A DNA stretch of 64,000 nt from Gammaproteobacteria bacterium (lineage in GTDB: Bacteria; Pseudomonadota; Gammaproteobacteria; Arenicellales; JAANXG01). The stretch covers positions 1 to 64,000 of the forward strand of contig JAHEIO010000010.1 in NCBI GenBank assembly GCA_024639325.1, given 5' to 3'. The notes under the pieces are model-generated. The model did no database searches and was not told the origin of the DNA. It saw only the letters and a list, made by a program, of their open reading frames with translations. Positions within the stretch are counted from its first letter, which is position 1; every line of letters begins with the position of its first letter. The position numbers and the translations under genes are program-made. This document shows positions 27,488 to 36,115 of this stretch, in pieces.

Positions 27488-28444
27488 CTAATCGTTCTTG
27501 TGCGTTCGGTGTGTAATTTCGATTTCCGTATCCAGGTCATTGACGAATGACTCGATCTCGGCGATCGCGGAATCGATGTTGTCAATTCGCTGTTTTTCAG
27601 GCCTAACCGGCGTGGAAGTTCGCTTGCGTGGATACTTGGCGTTAAGCCACAGCTTCTCCTGATCGAGATCCGGCGCGCTCAGATTGAGCAGCGGTTCGTC
27701 CCTCGTTGGTTCATCTTCCCAGCGGAATGCCAGTGCGGTCAGGTTGTCGCACTCATCGGTGAAGAAGCGCCGGGAGTAGTTGAGCATCTCGTCCACGCTG
27801 TCCTCGATGTATTCCTTGTTGACGATCTTGATTAGCTGTTTTTCCTTGAAGGCGCGCCAAACGCCGTCGGTGCACAGGAGAATCGTATCTCCCTGGCCCA
27901 GATGGGTCTCTGGTCCCAGGGTGACCACCGGCCTCTGGTTGCCTCCGATACACCTGAGCACCTGGCCCTGACCGAAGCGTTGAAACTGCTCATCGACGAC
28001 ACCGTCCTGATGCATTTGGTCCGTGGTAGAATGATCGATTGTGCGGCTTAGCAACTCACCATCACCGAACAAATACAATCTGCTGTCTCCCACGTGACCC
28101 CAATAGGCGTAGCCGTTTTGAACCAGGCAGGCGACGCATGTCGTCCTTGGCATGTCTTCATCAAGGCCGTTTTTACGCGAGACGAGGTTGAGCGTCAAAT
28201 GCGCGAAGTTCATCGATGATACTATGAATGCAGCCGGATTATCGATCCGATCCTGTCCCTGCCTGTTGAAAGAGTCTATGAGGCAGTCGACCGTGATTTG
28301 TGCGGCTACGTCACCCCTGGCGTGGCCGCCCATTCCATCGGCAATGACCATGAACACACCATTCTGGCTTTCACTGTAAGCGACTCTGTCCTGGTTGTTT
28401 TTTCGCGTCCCTCTGCGCGTGTCGTGAACAATAGAGTAGTTCAT
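27488..28444 (-). CDS. PP2C-type protein phosphatase
   Basis: A 318-residue Ser/Thr phosphatase of the PPM family. Metal-binding motifs are ADGMGGHARGD near 35-45, WGHVGDSRLYLF, LCTDGVWR and TDECDNLTALAFRW. A roughly 70-residue basic and acidic tail follows the catalytic domain (after 245). The ATG overlaps the TGA of the kinase gene, so kinase and phosphatase are made together, the usual arrangement for an opposing signalling pair. No membrane segment. Confidence 0.93.
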   Translation of the reverse strand: MNYSIVHDTRRGTRKNNQDRVAYSESQNGVFMVIADGMGGHARGDVAAQITVDCLIDSFNRQGQDRIDNPAAFIVSSMNFAHLTLNLVSRKNGLDEDMPRTTCVACLVQNGYAYWGHVGDSRLYLFGDGELLSRTIDHSTTDQMHQDGVVDEQFQRFGQGQVLRCIGGNQRPVVTLGPETHLGQGDTILLCTDGVWRAFKEKQLIKIVNKEYIEDSVDEMLNYSRRFFTDECDNLTALAFRWEDEPTRDEPLLNLSAPDLDQEKLWLNAKYPRKRTSTPVRPEKQRIDNIDSAIAEIESFVNDLDTEIEITHRTHKND

Positions 28445-29358
28445 CAGCCACCAAACCAGCCGCGCAATACAGAGGTCTCCCTTTCACTGCCGGCTCCGCT
28501 GAGTGCTTCCAGAAATATGTCGACGCTGCGTGGTCTTCGGTCGTTTTCCAGTTCACCGGCCCAGTCTATCGCTTGCAGCAGGCATTTGCTGTACCTGCGG
28601 CTGAAAGATCTGGAAAGTTTCGATTGCGTATCCTTTTTCAGCCTCTCCGGCGATGGCACGGGTGCTCTGCCAGTGATGCAGAAGCGCATGGTCATGCCGA
28701 GCGAATAGATATCGGACCATGGCCCCATTGGTCCCGATTCGTACTGCTCGGGCGGGGCAAATCCGTGAGTCAGGGTTTGAACACCCTTGTAGCAGGTGCC
28801 CGGTTCGATTTGTTGCACGGCTCCGAAATCCAGCAGGAGCGGCGTACCCGAAGTGCGCAGTAATATATTTGCCGGCTTAATGTCGAGATGCAGGAAGTTG
28901 TGCAGATGGAGCTCTCGCAACCCGCCCAGGACGGGTGGGAACACCGACAGGATGAATTTCTCGCTCAATTTCCCTTTCGATCGCTTGATGTACCAGCGCA
29001 GGTCCCTTCCCTGTTCGAAATCCATGACCATGAACGCGGTATTATTCAATCGAAAGAAGTTCGAGACATTGACAATATTCGGGTGTTTCAGTTTGGAAAG
29101 CGCCATGCCTTCGCTGAAGAAACGCTTAAGGCCGATCTGAAACGGTATATTTTTCTCGTCGGACAGCGGCAAAACCCTCCCGCCCGGGAGTCTGTAGGCC
29201 ATTTCGTGCGGAAAGTACTCCTTGATCACGATCTTGGTCCTGGTTTTGATATGAAAGGCCAGGTATACGAAACTGAACCCGCCGCCCCCGATCAGTTTTT
29301 CGATCCGGTATCCGTCGAGAAGGTATCCGCGGCTCAGGGCTTGCTGTTTATCTGGCAT
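28444..29358 (-). CDS. Serine/threonine protein kinase
   Basis: A 304-residue soluble Hanks-type kinase. Visible elements: glycine loop IGGGGFSFVYLAF, ATP lysine in VIKEYF, catalytic loop HLDIKPANILL (Leu replaces the Arg of HRD, so it is a non-RD kinase), LDFGAVQQ and the APPEQY segment. The N-terminus includes RGYLLDGYRIEKLIGG. There is no transmembrane or PASTA region. It is divergent from yicC (76 bases) and overlaps its partner phosphatase by one codon. Confidence 0.92.
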   Translation of the reverse strand: MPDKQQALSRGYLLDGYRIEKLIGGGGFSFVYLAFHIKTRTKIVIKEYFPHEMAYRLPGGRVLPLSDEKNIPFQIGLKRFFSEGMALSKLKHPNIVNVSNFFRLNNTAFMVMDFEQGRDLRWYIKRSKGKLSEKFILSVFPPVLGGLRELHLHNFLHLDIKPANILLRTSGTPLLLDFGAVQQIEPGTCYKGVQTLTHGFAPPEQYESGPMGPWSDIYSLGMTMRFCITGRAPVPSPERLKKDTQSKLSRSFSRRYSKCLLQAIDWAGELENDRRPRSVDIFLEALSGAGSERETSVLRGWFGG

Positions 29359-29434
29359 GCTGATTTCGTAGTGTTCTCTGCAACAAAGGATATACTCTCT
29401 AGTTTACAGTTTAATAGAAATACTGTTTTTACCA

Positions 29435-30301
29435 ATGCCATATAGCATGACCGCCTTTTCGCGGGCGACGGGACAGACGGCCTGGGGGGAAGTCACATGC
29501 GAGCTCAGATCCGTTAACCACCGTTATCTGGAGATCAATCCTCGACTCGCAGAAGAGGTTAGGCGGCTGGAGCCGCGGGTTCGGGACACCATTGCCCAAT
29601 ATCTCAAGAGAGGCCGCGTGGATTGTACCATCCGTTTGCAGCAACAGGATGCACCAGGCGGGAATCTGGACGTCGATATGGAACTTATAGGCCAGCTCGT
29701 CGCCGTTTCGGACCGGGTCCGTGGCCGCGCCGGGGATATCCGACCTATTGGTGTTGCGGATATGCTCAATTGGCCCGGGGTGGTTCGCGCCGCCCGGCTG
29801 GACGAGGACCAGGTCGGAACGGTTGCCATGGAATGCCTCGCCAGGGCCACCGGTCAGCTGGTGGAAATCAGGCAACGGGAAGGACAACGATTGCTGGTTT
29901 CATTGCGCGAAAAGCTCGATTCGACGGTGACCGTGGTGGACGAGTTGAGGCGATCAATTCCGCAGTGGCAGGATTCGTTTCGCCAGCGGTTGGAAAAACG
30001 GCTGGCGGAAGCAAAGCTGGATCTCGATCCCTCCAGGCTTGAACAGGAGATGTTGATCTACCTCCAGAAGGCCGATGTGACCGAAGAACTTGACAGGCTG
30101 GATGTTCATCTGAAGGAGGTGTCCGACGTTTTCGAACAGGGCCGGGCCATTGGCAGACGACTAGACTTTCTGATGCAGGAACTCAATCGCGAGGCCAATA
30201 CGCTGGGATCGAAATCGAACGACGCCAGGCTCACCCAAGCATCGGTGGATCTGAAAGTCCTGATCGAGCAGATGCGGGAGCAGGTGCAGAATATAGAATA
30301 A
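29435..30301 (+). CDS. yicC: YicC-family endoribonuclease
   Basis: YicC proteins are reported as endoribonucleases affecting small-RNA decay. The 288 residues contain the N-terminal signature SMTAFSRATG, ELRSVNHRYLEI, KRGRVDCTI, and the C-terminal GRRLDFLMQELNREANTLGSKS. In gammaproteobacteria gmk normally follows immediately; here about 4.9 kb of accessory genes intervenes. Confidence 0.95.
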   Translation: MPYSMTAFSRATGQTAWGEVTCELRSVNHRYLEINPRLAEEVRRLEPRVRDTIAQYLKRGRVDCTIRLQQQDAPGGNLDVDMELIGQLVAVSDRVRGRAGDIRPIGVADMLNWPGVVRAARLDEDQVGTVAMECLARATGQLVEIRQREGQRLLVSLREKLDSTVTVVDELRRSIPQWQDSFRQRLEKRLAEAKLDLDPSRLEQEMLIYLQKADVTEELDRLDVHLKEVSDVFEQGRAIGRRLDFLMQELNREANTLGSKSNDARLTQASVDLKVLIEQMREQVQNIE

Positions 30302-30688
30302 GGTTTTCACAACCAATCATTTCCCCGTACCCTGGGTTCAAAGATAGGGCTCGCTTTGAGTATCGTTCTGGCGCGGCTTCATCAACGGCCCTCAGTAGCA
30401 TAATCCAGTTTTTCTCGCTTTCATCTCGTGAACCGAATCCAGGTGACACCTTCAGAAGTTACCGCAGCCGTTGCACGCGAGTCGCGGCGCCAGCGTGAAA
30501 GGTCTCAGTTCGTTTTCTAAATGGGTCACCGACCGTCGATAACCAGCTTTGTAGGGAGTAATGTATACACGCTGGCCACCGCTATCACCGAATTTGTGGT
30601 TTTCTTTCACTTTCAAAGGTGGTTGCTCTAATGCTAGCATTCCGCTTTCGGCAGAAGTTATTTCAGTAACGAATTCGGAGATTAATCC
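30302..30688. other. Gap between yicC and the stress-protein gene
   Basis: 387 bases without a supported gene. A 62-codon minus-strand frame (30452-30640) containing KVKENHKFGDSGGQRVYIT is open but matches nothing I know and has no clear ribosome-binding site. No terminator-quality hairpin was seen. This is the left margin of the accessory insertion. Confidence 0.5.
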
Positions 30689-31210
30689 GTGATCAAAAGT
30701 ATAGTCCTAGCAATCGATGGCTCCGATCATGCCAAACATGCCCAGAATATGGCCATAGATCTGGCTTCTAAATACGAAGCTGAGCTAACCCTCGTTCATG
30801 TGCTGACACAAGACCATCCCTCTAAAGAATTTGCACGCATGGCTGACGTCGAAGGCTTGCTTGACTCCAAGCAGCCAAAGGTAAGTAGCAAAGAAGATAC
30901 ATACACGGCTGTTGCTCGGTTCCTTGGGGGTGTAAACGAAGGTAAAGAAGCCAAGGTTATTGCATTACTAGGAGAGCAAATAATAAAAAATGCATCAGCA
31001 AAAGCCAGGCAGGCCGGTGTGGCAAATGTTGCTGCGGAAATTCGTTCCGGGGATTATGCAAACAGTATTCTCGAAGTCGCCAAGAAAGCAGATGCTGACG
31101 TGATTGTTATGGGAAGACGAGGGCTTAGTAATCTAAAGGGTTTCGTAACCGGTAGTGTTTCGCACAAGGTTTCTCAACGTGCGGATTGTTCAGTTCTTAC
31201 CGTAAAATAA
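30689..31210 (+). CDS. Universal stress protein, UspA family (GTG start)
   Basis: A 173-residue single-domain Usp with the ATP-binding motif near the C-terminus (GRRGLSNLKGFVTGSVSHKV, pattern G-x2-G-x9-G-S). The first strand IKSIVLAIDGS and the helix after it are typical. The start is GTG, 8 bases after GGAG. Codon use is more AT-rich than in neighbouring core genes, consistent with acquisition as part of the yicC-gmk insertion. Confidence 0.9.
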   Translation: MIKSIVLAIDGSDHAKHAQNMAIDLASKYEAELTLVHVLTQDHPSKEFARMADVEGLLDSKQPKVSSKEDTYTAVARFLGGVNEGKEAKVIALLGEQIIKNASAKARQAGVANVAAEIRSGDYANSILEVAKKADADVIVMGRRGLSNLKGFVTGSVSHKVSQRADCSVLTVK

Positions 31211-31362
31211 ATTTGCGCAAACTGAGAGGGCCCGATATCAACATTCTATATCTGCGAATTGAGCTAAAAGTATCGGGTGATGAGGCCAGATCGTTACACT
31301 AACCAGGCTCCACTCTCGTCTTTAGGCTCATTCAATGCCAGATGAGGAATTATTGAGACCGC

Positions 31363-31458
31363 CTAATTGCAAGTGTTTCCGCTTTTGGAAACGTAGATCC
31401 AATCATTTTTTGTTTCAATCAGCGTGCCGCCAAGATCGAGGAATAGCGCGCTTTTCAT
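31363..31458 (-). pseudogene. HAD-type phosphatase N-terminal remnant
   Basis: The minus strand reads Met-Lys-Ser-Ala-Leu-Phe-Leu-Asp-Leu-Gly-Gly-Thr-Leu-Ile, the motif-I region of HAD hydrolases with the nucleophilic Asp, then hits a TAG after 31 codons. The rest of the fold is absent in all frames, so this is a truncated copy. Confidence 0.5.
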
Positions 31459-31605
31459 GATTCGGTTAGCTGAGGCACGGCCATTCTCCGTGTCCGCTCA
31501 TGGTGCGGGATTCCCGACAATGGCACGCAATCACGGGCCCCGGCTTCCCGGTTGCGCGATAGCGGACTTTTCGACAGAGGCGTTCGCCCGCTGGTCGATC
31601 ACCCC

Positions 31606-31697
31606 GAGGCGGTGTCGGACGCATCATCATCAGCGACGGTCGCACCGAGCACCCGCTGCGCGACGCGCTGGCCGGCGGCGGGACCTGGATCGAGTAA
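31606..31697 (+). pseudogene. ArgB/LysZ-type kinase C-terminal remnant
   Basis: Reading frame GGVGRIIISDGRTEHPLRDA followed by LAGGGTWIE and a TAA matches the C-terminal end of acetylglutamate or LysW-aminoadipate kinases. No upstream kinase domain is found. Its stop directly abuts the TTG of the aminotransferase fragment, so the original two genes were adjacent, as in arginine or LysW-type lysine operons. Confidence 0.55.
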
Positions 31698-31955
31698 TTG
31701 AATACCTCGATCGACACGGAGCGGCGGCTCGCGCTCGAGGTCTACCCCAAGAGGGACATCTGCATCGTACGGGGCGAGGGTGCGCTGCTGTGGGACGACC
31801 AGGGTAACGAGTACATCGACTGTACCGCCGGCATCGGGATCGCCAATATCGGTTATGCCCGCCCCACGGTGGTGCGGCTGTTGCCGCCGCTGGCGATCAG
31901 TAAGGAACAGCTATCACGCGCGTGTGATGCGCCGCTTGCCTGTATGTCGCCCTGA
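31698..31955 (+). pseudogene. Class-III aminotransferase remnant with internal deletion
   Basis: An 85-codon frame. The first ~50 codons (KRDICIVRGEGALLWDDQGN, EYIDCTAGIGIANIGYARP) are the N-terminus of an ArgD/LysJ-type aminotransferase. They run straight into VVRLLPPLAISKEQL, which is the C-terminal end of the same family. About 300 residues including the PLP lysine are missing, so it is an inactive internal-deletion fossil. Fits with the adjacent kinase remnant. Confidence 0.65.
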
Positions 31956-31965
31956 AATATGCAGC

Positions 31966-32724
31966 TTAAACTTCGTGACTGCCAATGGGATATGTGTCTA
32001 ATGTGAAATTATTTTGAGGAATAATCCCGGTAAAAGCGCGCGTAAGGTGTTGGTAAATTGATGTGCTGAACTGGTTATAGGAAAGCCCTGTGAGAGTACC
32101 CGTGAATAACTGGTCAATGGCTGGAAAATTACTTTGTACCTTGATGCGATCATAAATACTCGCGATCAGGACCTGTAAGAGGTGGACGAGCAAATTGCCA
32201 TAGCCCTGGCTGCGATAGGCAGGGATGACATACAGCATCCTCAAATCAAACATGACATGAATATTGTGCGCTGTATCGTAGATTGAACAGTCAGAGACCG
32301 CATAGCCAATGGGGTCGGCGCCCGTTTCTTCGTTTGAGATCATCAACAACAGCCTTTGAGCGTCTGCTAGAGGCGGCAATAACGGATCAAGTAGAAATTC
32401 GATATGTTGGTTGTAGCTGGGGAATCCCCGAATAAAGTTGACACTGCTCTCAAAAGGATTGGGCCTATCCACATACTCCATTTCAGATGTCCTGATGTTG
32501 AAGAGCATAGCCTGTCGAAGAGTCGGTAAGGGGCCCAAAAAATTGAATACTGTTCTGGGCGCTTGAAGAATCCTTCGCAGGTGTGGGTGCTTGAGCAATA
32601 CAGGCAGGTATTCGCTCGGCGTCCTACTTTCAGGCAGGGTGGGGTTTGTCCTGCGGCATGGGATTGCCAATTGGCCAAAGACTATCGAATTATCTGCTCG
32701 GTCCAGTCTAAAACTATGATTCAT
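31966..32724 (-). CDS. GNAT-like acetyltransferase, AT-rich
   Basis: A 252-residue protein with a GNAT acetyl-CoA loop (VIPAYRSQGYGNLLVHLLQ; R/Q-x-x-G-x-G pattern) near 165-185 and a preceding beta-strand region (MFDLRMLYVI). The N-terminal 100 residues are not typical of small GNATs. Base composition is clearly more AT-rich than flanking genes, and the next 160 bases upstream are also AT-rich, indicating lateral acquisition. Substrate unknown. Confidence 0.6.
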   Translation of the reverse strand: MNHSFRLDRADNSIVFGQLAIPCRRTNPTLPESRTPSEYLPVLLKHPHLRRILQAPRTVFNFLGPLPTLRQAMLFNIRTSEMEYVDRPNPFESSVNFIRGFPSYNQHIEFLLDPLLPPLADAQRLLLMISNEETGADPIGYAVSDCSIYDTAHNIHVMFDLRMLYVIPAYRSQGYGNLLVHLLQVLIASIYDRIKVQSNFPAIDQLFTGTLTGLSYNQFSTSIYQHLTRAFTGIIPQNNFTLDTYPIGSHEV

Positions 32725-32888
32725 CGCGCAATTCCCGACAAACGGATTAATACTATAGATAAAAGTATAGACGTAAGGTATAAAAAAGCTGATGGAATAA
32801 AAATTAATTTAAATAACAATATGATACCGTTGTCACTTAAACTACACGTTTCAATCATGACCGGTTCCGCTGCCGGATTTGGAACCCC

Positions 32889-32931
32889 TAGCCCGCATTT
32901 CTCACCAGGATCCCGAGCGATGGCTCAGGAC
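32889..32931. repeat. Dispersed palindromic repeat, copy e
   Basis: TAGCCCGCATTTCTCACCAG, then GATCCCGAGCGATGGCTCAGGAC, close to copies a and d. Located between the AT-rich acetyltransferase leader and the 3' end of the BenE-type gene. Confidence 0.7.
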
Positions 32932-32941
32932 ATTGACTTTT

Positions 32942-34180
32942 TCAACTATCCGTTGTGCCGGATAATGAGCGAATGTAGCCCGCCCGTTCGAGCCCCCATG
33001 ATGTCGCGCAGCCGATTACGAGGCCCCAAAAAGGCGCTCCAAGGTTGAATATCGGAACGTCCGCGAGGGTGACCAAAAATGTGATCAGCGCACCCAAAGT
33101 GCACCTGCCCCCAAATGCGGTGGTCATCGACGTCTGCAGCACGCGCAGCATGGCCAATCCCGCCAACGTTGCTATAAAGGCCGGCGGCGAGGCCAGCATC
33201 ATGCTGGTGAACAGCGGCGAAAACAAACCGAACAGCAATCCCAAAAGGGCGACGAAAATGCCTGCGGTGTACTGACGATGGTGTTCGCCTGACGCAGAGA
33301 TCAGCGCGTTGACCGGGCCGGTCAGACAGGTGGAGACCGTGCCGAGTGAGGCAGTCAGAAGCGAGACGCCGCCACAGGCGACGGTGACCGCGTTGATGGG
33401 TGGATCGTGCTGCGCGGCTTGCAGGATGGCGAAACCCTGCCCGTTTTGTACCACGATCACGGTGATCGCCAACGGCACGACGAGTTCGACCATCGCCGCA
33501 ATGGAGAATTCCGGCCGTATGAAAGTCGGAGGCACCAGGGCCAGTTGGACGTCGCCGCCGACGTCGAACGCGCCGGTGATGGTGATCGCCGCGACGCCGA
33601 CGACTAGGGCGCCGATCAGGGGCGGCAGCACTCGCCCGAGCGGAACGACAAGGCTCAAGACGATGAATGCGGCGCACATCGGCGCCGCGATCGCGAATCC
33701 ATCGCGGACGGCGAATACGAGATCCAGGCCGAACTGAAGGAATACTCCGGCCACCATGGCCATGACGATCGGCATGGGAACAATATTCATGGCGCGTCGT
33801 ACCCAGCCGCTCAGCCCCAAGGCCAACATCAGCGCACCGGTGGCAATGAAGGCACCGACGACCTCGGCAAAACTCAAGTGGGTCAGAGCGGCCCCGACCA
33901 GCACCGTGCCGGGAATGGTCCAGAAGAACACCATGGGTTTGCGATAAAGGACGCAAAATACGATGCTCAGTATTGAATTGAAAAAGAACGCGCCGAATAT
34001 CCAAGAGGATAATTGCACCTGATCGAGGCCGCCGCGGCTTCCCATGGTGAGGATGATAGCCACCGGACCGGAAGCGGCAAAAATAAAGCCGATCAGGCCA
34101 TTGACGCCATACGGCAATCCGAAGTCCCGCAAAACCTCCCGCAACGTCGGGAGCGGGCGGTTGATTCTTTCAAGAGTCAT
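32942..34180 (-). CDS. benE: Benzoate/H+ symporter, BenE family
   Basis: A 412-residue permease with about twelve hydrophobic helices and BenE-type elements: NGLIGFIFAASGPVAIIL, FWTIPGTVLVG, PMPIVMAMVAGVFLQFG, the GQGFAILQAAQHDPP segment and FGGRCTLGALITF. BenE proteins import aromatic carboxylates with protons. No benzoate-degradation gene lies nearby, so the real substrate is uncertain. Part of the accessory insertion between yicC and gmk. Confidence 0.85.
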   Translation of the reverse strand: MTLERINRPLPTLREVLRDFGLPYGVNGLIGFIFAASGPVAIILTMGSRGGLDQVQLSSWIFGAFFFNSILSIVFCVLYRKPMVFFWTIPGTVLVGAALTHLSFAEVVGAFIATGALMLALGLSGWVRRAMNIVPMPIVMAMVAGVFLQFGLDLVFAVRDGFAIAAPMCAAFIVLSLVVPLGRVLPPLIGALVVGVAAITITGAFDVGGDVQLALVPPTFIRPEFSIAAMVELVVPLAITVIVVQNGQGFAILQAAQHDPPINAVTVACGGVSLLTASLGTVSTCLTGPVNALISASGEHHRQYTAGIFVALLGLLFGLFSPLFTSMMLASPPAFIATLAGLAMLRVLQTSMTTAFGGRCTLGALITFLVTLADVPIFNLGAPFWGLVIGCATSWGLERAGYIRSLSGTTDS

Positions 34181-34325
34181 TACCGGCAGCAGTCCTGGAA
34201 CCCGACAGCAACGCCAATATCAGCAGCATCGTGTTACACGGCTCATCCCCGGAAGAGGAAGATACACATGCGCGTTTTGTGTAAATCTCATCGCATTGAC
34301 GCGGCCGGTCTGTCAATCCGCATGT

Positions 34326-34997
34326 TCACCGGTTGAAAAATTCCGGGCCAAAAACCAACACCGTCAACGGTACGGGAGAAACGGCTATGGCAATGGTCAC
34401 AAGAAACCCGGTAACCGAATAGAATTTACTGATTCCAGCCATCAAAGCGATGCCGCCGCCTCCACCAAGCAGGATATTCCCAGGCAGATTAATCATTAAT
34501 GCGAGCGCAATGTAACGGTATCGGAGTAGAAATGGAATCAATCGGTTCGGCGCCTTGGCGACGACGAACGCTAACCGCTCGTCGGTATTCATCGGCCGGA
34601 TTGATTCGAGCAGTTGGCTGGTTCGCCGAAAATTGAGCTCGCCAAGGAACTTTATGAGGACGTCCAGCGGAACCAAACGTCCGATAAGGAAACTCAGCGA
34701 AAGGCCGGTGAGTGTGCAAAGGTAAACCAGAATTACGATCCCGGGTCCCAACATTGCAATCAGGGCAAGTCCAACCTCGGCCCCGGGGACGAAAGGGATC
34801 GCGAGCAGTAGCGCATACGCGACCGCGGTGATCATTACGGTTCGATGAACCAGATCTTCGTTGCTGGGGCGAATTTGGAAGTTGAGGGCGTCGGCAAGCC
34901 AAACGGCGACGAAATTGGCCCCCACGATTAACAGAGCAAGGCAGGCGAACTTGAACAGCGCGGACCATGGCCACCCCCCGGCGGGCCGGTTGAACAC
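34326..34997 (-). CDS. Putative membrane protein, DedA/VTT-like
   Basis: A roughly 223-residue membrane protein with five hydrophobic segments. The FVPGAEVGLALIAMLGPGIV segment followed by a Gly-rich helix and a late INLPGNILLGGGGGI loop recall DedA/VTT-domain proteins, but identity is tentative. The frame is open much further upstream (to 35279) and would overlap gmk antisense; the GTG at 34997 is chosen because the hydrophobic region begins just after it. A TTG at 35066 is possible. Confidence 0.55.
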   Translation of the reverse strand: MFNRPAGGWPWSALFKFACLALLIVGANFVAVWLADALNFQIRPSNEDLVHRTVMITAVAYALLLAIPFVPGAEVGLALIAMLGPGIVILVYLCTLTGLSLSFLIGRLVPLDVLIKFLGELNFRRTSQLLESIRPMNTDERLAFVVAKAPNRLIPFLLRYRYIALALMINLPGNILLGGGGGIALMAGISKFYSVTGFLVTIAIAVSPVPLTVLVFGPEFFNR

Positions 34998-35187
34998 TGG
35001 CGTATTATTGAACGCTGGAGAGTGGCACGGTGAGAAAAGCCTACAGCATCCACGGCATGAATTCAAAACGCGGTATTTCGGTAAGTATCTGCGTTCCGAT
35101 CGGGATCGACTGCTAATCTGCCGGATCAATAGGCTATAATTGGGTTTCTGTCCCTCCCCCTCGCTTTTGTAAGGTGTAGTTTTCATC

Positions 35188-35772
35188 ATGCCGTATGGAC
35201 GGGTTTTCATAATTTCTGCACCTTCCGGCGCAGGCAAGACAACGCTTGCAAGGCGACTCATGGTTGAGGTTGCGAACACCGTCCTGGCTGTGTCACATAC
35301 GACGCGGCGCAGGCGGCCCGGGGAAACAGATGGCGCGGATTATTTTTTTGTGGATCGCGCCAGGTTTGAGACGATGATAGCTGCCGGGGAGTTTCTGGAA
35401 TATGCGGAAGTTTTCGGCAACCTGTACGGCACTTCGAGGGGCGAGGTGGAGCGGCTGTCGAGAGCGGGCCGGAATGTGCTTCTCGACATCGACTGGCAGG
35501 GTGCCCGAAAGGTACGGGAATGGATTCCGCAGGTGCAAAGCATATTCATACTGCCGCCGTCCAGGAGCGAATTGGAGCGAAGACTGCGTGTACGAGGCCA
35601 GGATTCGGACGAAGTCATCTCCAGACGGATGCAGGAGGCGGACGACGAAATGAGTCACAGTGACGAATACGATCACAGGATCGTCAACGACGACCTGGAC
35701 AAAACCATGGATGAGCTGCGCGCTATCATTTCCGGGCCTGTAGCTGACGCAAGAAAGGTTACAATGAAGTAG
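35188..35772 (+). CDS. gmk: Guanylate kinase
   Basis: Phosphorylates GMP to GDP. The 194 residues carry the P-loop SAPSGAGKTT at 10-19, the GMP-binding HTTRRRRPGETDGADYFF region and DIDWQGARKVR. It heads gmk-rpoZ-spoT-ridA-recG-ubiA; the first genes lie within 50 bases of one another. GDP made here feeds GTP, the precursor of (p)ppGpp handled by the downstream spoT. Confidence 0.97.
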   Translation: MPYGRVFIISAPSGAGKTTLARRLMVEVANTVLAVSHTTRRRRPGETDGADYFFVDRARFETMIAAGEFLEYAEVFGNLYGTSRGEVERLSRAGRNVLLDIDWQGARKVREWIPQVQSIFILPPSRSELERRLRVRGQDSDEVISRRMQEADDEMSHSDEYDHRIVNDDLDKTMDELRAIISGPVADARKVTMK

Positions 35773-35818
35773 CGGCTTTTTTACGCCGCAATAACATCAG
35801 CAATATATGAGGTACTGA

Positions 35819-36115
35819 ATGGCGAGAATTACCGTAGAAGATTGTCTCGAGCATGTCGACAACCGTTTCCAGCTGGTTCTGGTCGCCACAAAACGCGCCC
35901 GCCAGCTCTCGGACGGTGCGGAGCCCTTGGTCGAAGTCGAAAATGACAAGCACACCGTGATTGCCCTGCGGGAGATCGCGGCAGGGCTGGTGACAAAGGC
36001 AATCCTCGATGACAAACCGACACTCGAACTGGACGAGTTCGAATCATTATCCGAAGGTACGGAGGAGGCCGAAGGGGATGCAGATCCCGATCCTTCGGAG
36101 GAAACCACCGCGTAG
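35819..36115 (+). CDS. rpoZ: RNA polymerase omega subunit
   Basis: The 98-residue omega subunit assists beta-prime folding and helps form a ppGpp-binding site. Core motif [17 protein letters not shown] at the N-terminus and [13 protein letters not shown] in the middle are diagnostic. The acidic tail (after 75) is longer than in E. coli by a few residues. The 3' end overlaps the chosen spoT start by 38 bases. Confidence 0.96.
   Translation: MARITVEDCLEHVDNRFQLVLVATKRARQLSDGAEPLVEVENDKHTVIALREIAAGLVTKAILDDKPTLELDEFESLSEGTEEAEGDADPDPSEETTA

Noticed and set aside
30452-30640. 62-codon minus-strand frame in the yicC-usp gap
   Set aside because: No family, no clear start signal; left as part of the gap description.
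32946-34004. 352-residue minus-strand alternative frame within the BenE gene
   Set aside because: Arg/His-rich reading of the same strand in the wrong frame; the BenE frame has clear membrane helices.
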